A stretch of DNA of 64,000 nt from Candidatus Heimdallarchaeota archaeon (lineage in GTDB: Archaea; Asgardarchaeota; Heimdallarchaeia; Heimdallarchaeales; Kariarchaeaceae). The translations under genes and the position numbers were made by a program. The notes under the pieces were generated by a model that was not told the DNA's origin, did not search any database, and saw only the letters and a program-made list of their open reading frames with translations. Below, in pieces: positions 44,985 to 52,931 of the stretch. Location of the stretch: NCBI GenBank assembly GCA_026702845.1, contig JADCLS010000022.1, positions 20,247-84,246 on the forward strand, given 5' to 3'. The number at the start of each line of letters is the position of its first letter. Within the stretch, counting starts at the first letter, position 1.

Positions 44985-46007
44985 TCAATTCGATAGCCAT
45001 ACCTCTGAGATTATTTTTAATGCTGCTTCAATATCATCTTGTGAGATATGTCTGTGGGTGGTTAAACGGACTAAAGTATCTGAAAATGGCACTGCAAGGA
45101 TATTTCTCTCCTCCAAGCGTTTAATTGCAGTGGTGGAGTTGATACCAAGGGAGGAAACATCACATATGATAATATTGGTGTGATTCTCCCACACATCAAT
45201 TCCCATGGATCGCAGTCCCACTGCCAGGGTATTTGCATTCGCATGATCCTCGACTAGTCTACCACGCATATCTCGCAGGGCAATCAATCCTGGAGCGGCA
45301 ATGATCCCAACCTGTCTCATCCCCCCACCCAACATTTTCCTCTTTTCCCGCACTTTTTTGATGAACTCTGCAGTACCAGCAACCATAGAACCCACGGGTG
45401 CACTCAATCCCTTGGATAGGCAGAATTGAATGGAATCTACTTCTTTGGTGTAATCCTTCACATCAACACCGTGATAGGCCACAGCATTGAATATTCTGGC
45501 TCCATCCAGATGTGTTGCCAGATTATGATCTCTAGCAACGCTTGCCATCTCCTTTATCTGATCAACACTCAACGCATATCCTCCATGTTTGTTATGGGTG
45601 TTTTCCATACATAATAGAGTTTGAGGTCCATGATGAATATTGTATGGTTTGATATACTCAGCTAGATTCTTGATATATCCCTTTTCAGATAGAACTGGCA
45701 GGGGTAATGCCCCAGCAACTGCTGATATCCCACCAGCCTCATAATTATAGATATGTGATTCTCGCTCAAGTATCACCTCATCTCCAGGTCTGGTATGAGC
45801 CAGGATGGAGAGAAGATTCCCCTGCGTACCACTACTCACATAGATTGCTGCCTCCTTACCCATAAGCTCGGCAGCATACTGTTCCAATTCATTGACCGTG
45901 GGATCATCACCGAATACATCATCACCAACGATGGCATCCCTTGCTGCTTGTCGCATCTCATCAGTTGGTTTGGTCACGGTATCACTACGTAAATCAATAA
46001 TACTCAT
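44985..46007 (-). CDS. ltaE: Low-specificity L-threonine aldolase
   Basis: PLP enzyme that splits threonine or allo-threonine to glycine and acetaldehyde. The 340-residue protein opens with IDLRSDTVTKPT and GDDVFGDDPTVNELE, both diagnostic of the family, followed by VSSGTQGNLLSILAH, the HLDGARIFNA segment with the PLP-binding Asp, and CLSKGLSAPVGSMV with the Schiff-base Lys. Length is normal. It is transcribed alone on the minus strand, 103 nt upstream of the receptor gene. It may supply glycine for one-carbon metabolism. The low-specificity type is the family default, not a direct reading. Confidence 0.94.
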   Translation of the reverse strand: MSIIDLRSDTVTKPTDEMRQAARDAIVGDDVFGDDPTVNELEQYAAELMGKEAAIYVSSGTQGNLLSILAHTRPGDEVILERESHIYNYEAGGISAVAGALPLPVLSEKGYIKNLAEYIKPYNIHHGPQTLLCMENTHNKHGGYALSVDQIKEMASVARDHNLATHLDGARIFNAVAYHGVDVKDYTKEVDSIQFCLSKGLSAPVGSMVAGTAEFIKKVREKRKMLGGGMRQVGIIAAPGLIALRDMRGRLVEDHANANTLAVGLRSMGIDVWENHTNIIICDVSSLGINSTTAIKRLEERNILAVPFSDTLVRLTTHRHISQDDIEAALKIISEVWLSN

Positions 46008-46079
46008 AATCTGATATTCTTTGCAGTCAAGTATAAATTTTTGTGCTACTGATACTATGTATTGCTTGTTTCAGCTGAC

Positions 46080-46355
46080 CTAAACGGTGGTTTTAGATTT
46101 GAATTGCTGTGAGGTAGATTTGAACATCCTCTGCATTCCGAGTAGGATAAATGGAGTGCCTATTGCCAGTCCCAAGAGAGTATATCCAGCCTGCAGGGCA
46201 AACATAGAGGCTGAAGTTCCAAGAAACATAAGTATGAACCCTGAGAAAAAGGAAGGGGTTTTCTTTTCCTGTGCCATTGCTTCTGGCTCCTCAGTTTCCT
46301 TATCCTTGAGATCTCTTCTTGCCTTTTGGATCATTCTATCCTTTTTGGTGCTCAT
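46080..46355 (-). CDS. Small protein with two membrane segments
   Basis: A 91-residue protein that I do not recognise. Residues 1-33 are highly charged (MSTKKDRMIQKARRDLKD), and residues about 36-55 and 60-78 form two hydrophobic stretches, FFSGFILMFLGTSASMF and YTLLGLAIGTPFILLGM, in a helical hairpin. The C-terminus is polar. It lies between the threonine aldolase and the CDP-alcohol phosphatidyltransferase on the same strand, 73 nt from each. It may be a membrane accessory protein. Codon use is like its neighbours, so it is probably a real gene. Confidence 0.6.
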   Translation of the reverse strand: MSTKKDRMIQKARRDLKDKETEEPEAMAQEKKTPSFFSGFILMFLGTSASMFALQAGYTLLGLAIGTPFILLGMQRMFKSTSQQFKSKTTV

Positions 46356-46428
46356 AGATCATCAATTACTCGTATTTTAATTAGCGTTTCTAAGGTTGTA
46401 ATGTATTTTTCCCTTTTCTGATTTGTAT

Positions 46429-47043
46429 TTATGATGATTCAGCAAGTGTTTGAATTCTAAGTGCATCGTATACCTTGAAGAAGCGATGAACCACAGTTAG
46501 TGCAACAAGTCCTAGAATTACGATGATGCTGACAAGAAATACCTGATCTCCATACCACTCTGCGAGTAATGCTGCCAGCATTAATCCTCCCATTCTCTCA
46601 GCTCTCTCCATGATACCTATTCCCGCCAGTTCAATACCCAATCCCTCTCCTCTGGCGCGGAGGTAAGAGATCGAGAAAGAAAGCACCAGCAATGATAAAC
46701 CTAGTACTTGATTGACCTTGGAATCTATAAATCCGATGATCAATCCCATATATATCGCTGATTCTCCCAGCCTATCCGCAACAGAATCCAGAAATGCTCC
46801 TTCTGATGATACATAACCACCAACTCTGGCCACTCCACCATCAAGCACATCGGCAAAACCGCTGAGAAAAATCCCAAATGCTGCAATCAGATATTCACCC
46901 TCTGCGAATGCCCATCCTGAGAAAATTGATATGCCTAATCCAATAATGGTAATCATATTGGGATGAATTCCTAATTTGGCAAATAACTCATAAATAGGCT
47001 TCATTAACTTGGTAAAGGGACCTCTGAATTGTGATGCAACCAT
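46429..47043 (-). CDS. CDP-alcohol phosphatidyltransferase
   Basis: A 204-residue membrane enzyme that replaces CMP on a CDP-activated lipid (CDP-archaeol in archaea) with a polar alcohol. The complete signature Dx2DGx2ARx8Gx3Dx3D is present: DVLDGGVARVGGYVSSEGAF continuing into LDSVADR. About six membrane segments follow the usual pattern. The alcohol may be inositol phosphate, serine or glycerol phosphate; the short form with an N-terminal amphipathic helix resembles archaetidylinositol-phosphate synthase, but this is not certain. It is a plausible housekeeping polar-lipid gene. Start ATG at MVASQFRGPF. Confidence 0.9.
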   Translation of the reverse strand: MVASQFRGPFTKLMKPIYELFAKLGIHPNMITIIGLGISIFSGWAFAEGEYLIAAFGIFLSGFADVLDGGVARVGGYVSSEGAFLDSVADRLGESAIYMGLIIGFIDSKVNQVLGLSLLVLSFSISYLRARGEGLGIELAGIGIMERAERMGGLMLAALLAEWYGDQVFLVSIIVILGLVALTVVHRFFKVYDALRIQTLAESS

Positions 47044-47229
47044 AAGACAATTGATGATTCTCTCATTCCTTAATAATATGTTCTATACTGTATTGAAATT
47101 TCTTAGCTATCATCGCTAAAAATAATTTGAATGACTGAAATGATGAGGAGGTCAGAAGAAGGAAATAATACAAGAATCATATTCCTGTATTTTTAACAAT
47201 CTAATAACATACTATAGATAGTGATTTTT

Positions 47230-48375
47230 ATGCAGATGGATGATTCTTTGAATGCTGATAAATTACTGGGAAACCTGGCACGTGATGTCCTTCATCCAAA
47301 TACCCAGTTTGCTCAGCCATTTGGAAACAAACAGATAAAATTCAGCTTTTTTGGCCTGCTGGCTGCCTATGGTGTCTATATGCTTGCAGCTATGAAACTA
47401 ATTTTCACACCCTTCTCAGCACTATCCGTAGTATTTGCCATCCCCTTGTTCATCATCTCAGCTATACTCGCCAACAGGAAGAATATCATCCTCTTCAACA
47501 ATTATGCTCCTGATCTCAAGGATCTGGAGATAAATTACTCCACTTTTGGTCTAATTCAGACGATGATCTCCCATATTTTACTCGGCCTGGTGAATGTGTG
47601 TATGATTGTCATTGTTGGTGCAATCTCAGGATTCAGTTTCTCTCCATTTTCCATGGTTATCATTAGCCTGCTGTTTATCTTCATCTATATCAAATTTTCA
47701 GATATAGTCTCCATATCCATTGGCTATGGAATGTCAGTGCTCCCAGTGAATGTGCAGTGGACGAAATTCTACTCCAATATCAAGCGGTATTCTGAGATCA
47801 ACAATCCCTTCTCAGTCAAGGCTGCTTTTGTCAGGGTACTATTTCTTGGGATATCCGCATTGCTGGTGTACTTCAAGGTCTCCATCTTCATAATGATCAT
47901 CATCCCCGTTTTGTATCCCTATATCATCTATCCCCTGGAGATCAGGAGTACATCCTCCTTATACATGCGAGTGAGAGGAAGAGTCAATGAGCTAGTTCCC
48001 GGATCTGTTCCCAAGGATCTTTTTGCCAGTGTGGAGAATAAACCTCATCCCCTTGCCCGTCCTAGCGTCAAACCTAAAACTACCCCAGTTGTTGCCCGAC
48101 CTGTGGCGGAAAAACCACCTGCATCTTACACCTTCCAACCAGTGATTGCCAATGAGAAACCACAGGATCAGGAGTACAACTACAGGAAGATCAACCTGTC
48201 CACAGATGAAGATGATATTACCCCCTATGCTGCTCGTACTCTTGACAAAATCATCCAGAAGGTGAAGCAGGAGGGGCCTCTGCAGAAACGTGGTCGATAC
48301 TGCACCAGCTGTGGTGTACTAACACAGGGTGGTATGATCTGTGATAACTGCAGATCAATTGCATCTAGTGGGTAG
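47230..48375 (+). CDS. Polytopic membrane protein with C-terminal zinc ribbon
   Basis: A protein of about 381 residues with unknown function. Residues 1-250 hold six or seven hydrophobic segments, including FFGLLAAYGVYMLAAM and VFAIPLFIISAILA, with a layout loosely like Yip1/DUF-type archaeal membrane proteins. Residues about 255-350 are a Pro-rich, charged linker. The C-terminus has CTSCGVLTQGGMICDNC, a four-Cys zinc ribbon. GTG at 47221 and ATGs at 47230 and 47236 are all possible starts. It is 55 nt before the M42 peptidase on the same strand. The zinc ribbon suggests contact with protein or nucleic acid on the cytoplasmic side. Confidence 0.7.
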   Translation: MQMDDSLNADKLLGNLARDVLHPNTQFAQPFGNKQIKFSFFGLLAAYGVYMLAAMKLIFTPFSALSVVFAIPLFIISAILANRKNIILFNNYAPDLKDLEINYSTFGLIQTMISHILLGLVNVCMIVIVGAISGFSFSPFSMVIISLLFIFIYIKFSDIVSISIGYGMSVLPVNVQWTKFYSNIKRYSEINNPFSVKAAFVRVLFLGISALLVYFKVSIFIMIIIPVLYPYIIYPLEIRSTSSLYMRVRGRVNELVPGSVPKDLFASVENKPHPLARPSVKPKTTPVVARPVAEKPPASYTFQPVIANEKPQDQEYNYRKINLSTDEDDITPYAARTLDKIIQKVKQEGPLQKRGRYCTSCGVLTQGGMICDNCRSIASSG

Positions 48376-48430
48376 CAATTACACATCGTATAGTACTATA
48401 CCTTAAGAAATATACTTTAATTTTGAAATC

Positions 48431-49501
48431 ATGACTGATTATTTGGATATTGCATTCCTCAAGCAGCTTGTGACTGTTGATAGCCCTACTGGATGGGAAC
48501 AACCAGCACAGAGAATCATACGACAATACACACAGGGATTTGCAGATTCCGTTGAGACAGATGTACTGGGTAATGTGATCAGTATCCTCAATCCTTCCGC
48601 CAAGCCTAAGATTATGCTGGCTGGACATGTGGATGAGGTTGGATTGCAGATCAGGTACATCAATGACAAGGGTTTCCTGTACTTTGCCAGCCTTGGTGGT
48701 GTGGATGCACATCTCACACCAGGTAAACGAGTGTATGTACTCTCAGGTGAGAAGCGAATTCTGGGTATTATAGGGAAGAAGGCCATTCATCTGCAGAAGG
48801 TGAAGGATCGTACTAAGGTGATAGAATTATCTGATCAATTCATCGATATCGGTGCTGAATCTAAAAAGGATGCCGAGCAGATGGGAGTACGGATTGGTGA
48901 CCCTGTGGTCTTTGAGGGTGAGTTCGAGTATCTTGGTGATAAGGGATTAATCGTCTCCCGATGTTTTGATGATAAGATTGGTGCATTTATTGTCAATGAG
49001 ATCCTGCGTCATCTTAAATCTGAAAAACCAACTGCTGCAGTATATGCAGTTTCCACCGTTCAGGAGGAGATTGGAACCGTGGGTGCAGGAACCTCTGCTT
49101 TTACTATTGCTCCTGATGTGGGTATAGCCTTTGATGTTACTTTTGCCTCGGATTCTCCTGATACCAAGGATAGTGAGATAGGCCCGGTAAAACTTGGTAG
49201 TGGACCGGTAGTATCACGAGGACCCAATATTAATCACACTCTCTTTGATCTCATTGTTAACACTGCCAAGGAATTGGAGATACCCTTGCAATTCAGAGCA
49301 GCACCAAGACAGACCGGAACTGATGCTCGTGCCATCTACCAATCACGAGGAGGGGTGGCAACCGCACTCATTGGTATCCCCAATCGTTACATGCACTCCA
49401 TGAGCGAGATTGTCCATCTCAAGGATGTGGAGATGATTGTCAAGCTTATGGTGGCAGTGATTAAGAAGATATCTACCGATTTATCATTCATTCCAAATTA
49501 A
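48431..49501 (+). CDS. M42-family aminopeptidase (deblocking/TET-like)
   Basis: A 356-residue dinuclear metallo-aminopeptidase. Seen: the first metal His/Asp in LAGHVDEVGLQI, SRCFDDKIGAFI with the bridging Asp, VQEEIGTVGA with catalytic and metal Glu residues, FDVTFASDSP with the next metal Asp, and the C-terminal IGIPNRYMHSMSE with the last His. These are the standard M42 (TET peptidase, endoglucanase M-like) ligands. Such enzymes form tetrahedral dodecamers that trim peptides in the cytosol. A degenerate copy of its last 320 bases lies at about 52518-52837. Start ATG at MTDYLDIAFL. Confidence 0.94.
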   Translation: MTDYLDIAFLKQLVTVDSPTGWEQPAQRIIRQYTQGFADSVETDVLGNVISILNPSAKPKIMLAGHVDEVGLQIRYINDKGFLYFASLGGVDAHLTPGKRVYVLSGEKRILGIIGKKAIHLQKVKDRTKVIELSDQFIDIGAESKKDAEQMGVRIGDPVVFEGEFEYLGDKGLIVSRCFDDKIGAFIVNEILRHLKSEKPTAAVYAVSTVQEEIGTVGAGTSAFTIAPDVGIAFDVTFASDSPDTKDSEIGPVKLGSGPVVSRGPNINHTLFDLIVNTAKELEIPLQFRAAPRQTGTDARAIYQSRGGVATALIGIPNRYMHSMSEIVHLKDVEMIVKLMVAVIKKISTDLSFIPN

Positions 49502-49666
49502 TGCTTTAGGTGTGGAAGATTATATTTTTGGGACAACATTAAACTATTTTATGAAAGAGATATTAAATATTCCATAAGACCATATCATAAATTATAGGGT
49601 CAATTTAGATCAAATATCATTTCTATTTATAAAAGTATTAATATAATTAAAATGTATGTTTATTAA

Positions 49667-51106
49667 TTGATATCTCAAATAACATTTCCTAAGGTATATA
49701 AGACTATTCTATTAATTTTATTATTTTTTTATTTATTATTATTTGGTTCAATCCCCTCTGCAACATCTGTAAACAATACTGAAGAATCAAATTCAAGAAT
49801 TGAGCAATCTACTTACAATATGACAGTTGATAATACCGATATAGTAATAGAACTTGGAGCAAGTTATAATTTAACAGTATTTCTTTTTTTGAATGGTAAT
49901 CCAGTTCTAGATGCTTATTTCTTCTTTACTGGAATTAATCTAGATATCGGAGAAAGCCAGAATTATCATAGCAATGGAAAATACATGATTTATATATCTG
50001 AAAATACAACAATAAATATCGCACCTCATAATTATAGTTGTAATCTTGTTGCTTCTCATAATGGTTTGGATATTATTAAGGAAATGAATATATCAATTAC
50101 CTCAACAGATTCAATTGCGCCCACACTTACTCTAATCTACCCAGATATTCTTCAAAATTTCACAGAAAGTATATTTAAGATCAAACTTATTATTGAAGAT
50201 GAGACGGAGTGGAGAGATGTCAATATTACATTGGGGTCCCAAAATTTGGGATATTTTAGAAAAATATTTGATGAATTTAACAATACGGAAATAATCTATA
50301 ATCAAACCTATCTGTACTTTGAATCTTGGATCAGTTTATTAGATATAAAAAATATTAATAGTAATCAATTATTAATTATTGCTCAAGATACCTCATTTAA
50401 TGCAGTGAATAAAACAATAGTACTATCTGGAGATTATGAAAAACCTATAATATCCTGGACATCACATTTTGATAATGCGAATATTCATGAAAGAGAAATT
50501 ACACTTTCATGGGAAGTTGAGGATAATTCAGAAATATTGGAGCAAATTCTCAAATTGAATGGAATAGAATTTTTAGTTCAAAAATTAGAACCAGAAACTA
50601 GATCCGTTAAATTTGTGCTTCCCATGGCTGATCCTGCCACAATAGTATTTTCTTTAAAGGTGATTGATATATATGATAATTATAATGAGATTTTTCTCAC
50701 ATTGATATTTAATACAGAGATAGACGATAATGGAAATTTCTTCGAACTATCTGAGAGTTCACCAGAGACAAAATATGCCCTGGGTATAGTCTTTGCCCTT
50801 GGTTTAATATCAATTATTGTAATTATTATAAAATCTATATTATCAAAAAATTATAAAAGAAAACCTTCAAATATTAGATTCCCAGAGGAATTATTCCAGG
50901 AATATAGTGAAAATGATCGAATCATACAGTTCCTCAAAAGTCTTAAGGAAACTCAAAATGTTGAGGATAAAAATACATTTTACATGATCAATAATGAGAT
51001 CGATCTATTCAAAATAGATGAGATAATTAATGCGGAGGATAAGGAGAAGATATTGATGACTATCCAATTATGGTTAGATCAGATTCAAAAGGAGAGAAAA
51101 ATATGA
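49667..51106 (+). CDS. Secreted, membrane-anchored Ig-like protein
   Basis: A 479-residue protein of unknown function starting with TTG. A signal peptide (VYKTILLILLFFYLLLFGS) is followed by beta-rich domains with NxT/S sites; two fall at about 60-145 and 150-345, the second with SDxxAPTLTLIYP-like and KPIISWTSHF-like starts typical of Ig-like folds in archaeal surface proteins. A membrane segment (about 372-395, GIVFALGLISIIVIIIKSIL) precedes an 85-residue charged cytoplasmic tail. The stop overlaps the pilin gene start. Very AT-rich codon use sets it apart from the M42 gene upstream. Confidence 0.65.
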   Translation: MISQITFPKVYKTILLILLFFYLLLFGSIPSATSVNNTEESNSRIEQSTYNMTVDNTDIVIELGASYNLTVFLFLNGNPVLDAYFFFTGINLDIGESQNYHSNGKYMIYISENTTINIAPHNYSCNLVASHNGLDIIKEMNISITSTDSIAPTLTLIYPDILQNFTESIFKIKLIIEDETEWRDVNITLGSQNLGYFRKIFDEFNNTEIIYNQTYLYFESWISLLDIKNINSNQLLIIAQDTSFNAVNKTIVLSGDYEKPIISWTSHFDNANIHEREITLSWEVEDNSEILEQILKLNGIEFLVQKLEPETRSVKFVLPMADPATIVFSLKVIDIYDNYNEIFLTLIFNTEIDDNGNFFELSESSPETKYALGIVFALGLISIIVIIIKSILSKNYKRKPSNIRFPEELFQEYSENDRIIQFLKSLKETQNVEDKNTFYMINNEIDLFKIDEIINAEDKEKILMTIQLWLDQIQKERKI

Positions 51107-52209
51107 TTAAAAATAAATTAAAACGAGCGGTTAGTCCTGTAATCGCGATCATTCTAATGATTGCACTGACAGTAGCAGCTTCTGCAATAATCTGGGGAAT
51201 TTCCTCAGACTTATTCTCAGTCAATAAGGATGTATTGGTATATGAGAGATCAGGTGTTTCAGATGCTAATGGTGATGATATGGGAGACTATATCATTGTA
51301 TATCTCCGAAATATTGGGTCAGAGGATTCAATAATTGATTCAGCTTCCTTATTTAGAGATAATAGTGAACTTACAAGTTGGGTATTATTAAATACAAGTT
51401 ACACTATCCCAAGTGGGAGTATTGACTATATAGAGTTGCAAACTGTTTCAACTTCTGATCAAGTTAACTCCAATAATGAAGTCCGAATTACTATGCAGAG
51501 CTCAAGCACCAACTCAGCCAGTGAAGTAGATATTCCTGTTCCAGGAACTCTATCTGCTCTACCAGTTATATTTGCAGGTGGAGGATTTTCAGGTATTGAT
51601 ATAACCGCTCAAGGATGGGTAGAGTATACATATAATACTCATGGTGGAGGAACAGGTATATATGAAAGTAATGGAGATATATTATTTGATACAAATGATG
51701 ATATGCTCTTCTATCTACAAAATGCTGATTATTTGGTTAAAAATGGAATAATTGTAGCTGATTTTCTATATGGAGATAATGATGGTATTGGTATTGCCTT
51801 TAGAATTGTGGATGAAAGTAATTATTATTGGGTTGGATTTACAGAAGACCATAACGGACCAGCAAATAGAGCAGGAGAAAATTCGAATTCTTTTGGAGGA
51901 CCCTGGTTCAATTATGATGGTAGATTTGAGATCCATAAGTTAGTAAATGGAGTGGATACAATATTAGGTAATGCAGTGACTACCGGATTTACTGTGACAC
52001 CAGGATCTGCAAATAATCCTAGTGGCCCATATGGCTTCAAAATTAGTTTTTCGGATAACAGCTTTGCATTTGAAGTTCGTTATGGAACAGGTAATTATGA
52101 AGAATTATTCACAGTTACTGATTCACAATTTGCTGATGCTGGATACTTCGGGGTCTTCAGCCTAGCAGCATCTGGTTCCCGATTAAATGATTTTAGCGTC
52201 AATGCTTAA
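51103..52209 (+). CDS. Archaeal type IV pilin-like protein with concanavalin/LamG-like C-terminal domain
   Basis: A 368-residue protein starting at the ATG at 51103, after GGAG; a GTG-type upstream start is outside the conserved region. Residues 1-40 are the archaeal pilin N-terminus: basic KNKLKRAVSPVIAIILMIALTVAASA, which is processed by class III signal peptidase and forms the pilus core helix. Residues about 55-150 resemble the beta domain of type IV pilins. Residues about 165-368 have a jelly-roll look: GIGIAFRIVDESNYYWVGFTED, FEIHKLVNG, GFKISFSDNSFAFEVRYGTG and AGYFGVFSLAASGSRLNDFSV, as in LamG or DUF1080-like lectin domains. A pilus subunit or surface protein with a glycan-binding head is the likely role. 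Confidence 0.75.
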   Translation: MIKNKLKRAVSPVIAIILMIALTVAASAIIWGISSDLFSVNKDVLVYERSGVSDANGDDMGDYIIVYLRNIGSEDSIIDSASLFRDNSELTSWVLLNTSYTIPSGSIDYIELQTVSTSDQVNSNNEVRITMQSSSTNSASEVDIPVPGTLSALPVIFAGGGFSGIDITAQGWVEYTYNTHGGGTGIYESNGDILFDTNDDMLFYLQNADYLVKNGIIVADFLYGDNDGIGIAFRIVDESNYYWVGFTEDHNGPANRAGENSNSFGGPWFNYDGRFEIHKLVNGVDTILGNAVTTGFTVTPGSANNPSGPYGFKISFSDNSFAFEVRYGTGNYEELFTVTDSQFADAGYFGVFSLAASGSRLNDFSVNA

Positions 52210-52517
52210 GTAATAATAATACTGAGTATTTTTGGATATCCAAAAATTAGAAATGATTAAAATCGGCATATAATTTAGGTATGGCCAGAATTGAATGAAA
52301 TCTTTAATTTTCATTATATGTAAATTCATCTTGTCAGCTAATTCCAAAGGGATCAGGCTTATTCTGCATCCCGCATCAAAAAAAAGTTTATGATATTCTT
52401 TAATTTGATAGATTTGAACCTTCTGGTACACCAAAATTCTTAGCACCATTCTCATCTACAGGCATATAGTTTGACCTTACTGCATTCAAGTTTTTTTACC
52501 ATTTGTGTGCTCAAGCA
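52210..52517. other. Intergenic stretch upstream of the peptidase pseudogene
   Basis: About 300 nt of AT-rich DNA with no convincing gene. On the minus strand a reading frame gives FFDAGCRISLIPLELADKMN at 52318-52380, which superficially resembles a retropepsin-like DTG site (D-A-G here), but no intact protein is seen. On the plus strand weak similarity to the M42 peptidase gene begins near 52411, for example GATTTGAACC against GATTGGAACC at 49071 onwards, with small insertions or deletions. Confidence 0.3.
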
Positions 52518-52837
52518 TAGTGAGATAGGTCTGGAAACACTTTATCTTGACCCAGAGGTATCAAGAGGTTTCAATACTAATCACACTTTCTTTGAACCCA
52601 TAATAACCACTGCTAAGGAATTGGAGATAACACTGCAATTCTGAGCTGCACCAAGACAAACAGGTACTGATGCTAGTTACATTTAATGATCAAGGGGTGG
52701 AGTTGTTACTGCGCTCATTGGCATACCCAATCGCAAAATGCACTGCATGAATGAGACCTTTCATCTCACGGATGTGGGAATAATTACTAAACTGAGGGTG
52801 GATTTGATAAAGAAGATATCAGCAAATCTATCATTCA
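52518..52837 (+). pseudogene. Degenerate copy of the 3' end of the M42 aminopeptidase gene
   Basis: These 320 bases align without gaps to 49171-49490 of the intact M42 gene, at a constant offset of 3347 bases. The translated remnant reads SRGFNTNHTFFEP, then AKELEITLQF, a stop, AAPRQTGTDASYI, two stops, SRGGVVTALIGIPNRKMHCM and ends KKISANLSFI, against functional SRGPNINHTLFDL, AKELEIPLQFRAAPRQTGTDA and IGIPNRYMHSM. The metal-binding terminal His is retained but the frame has at least three stops. Similarity weakens upstream and may reach 52411. It is a dead duplicate or the far edge of a duplication, with two surface-protein genes between the copies. Confidence 0.92.
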
Positions 52838-52931
52838 TCAATTTGATGCTGCTTGCTTTTAGATATGTAAATATTCATTATACCGAGGTTCTTGAATAAG
52901 ATTAAAACCCACTAAAGAATTCAAAAGAGCA

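Noticed and set aside
52183..52455. A 90-residue minus-strand reading frame with a retropepsin-like D-A-G site
   Set aside because: The DTG Asp-Thr-Gly is not intact, the frame is low-complexity on both sides and it partly overlaps the decayed M42 copy; at most a chance resemblance or fragment.
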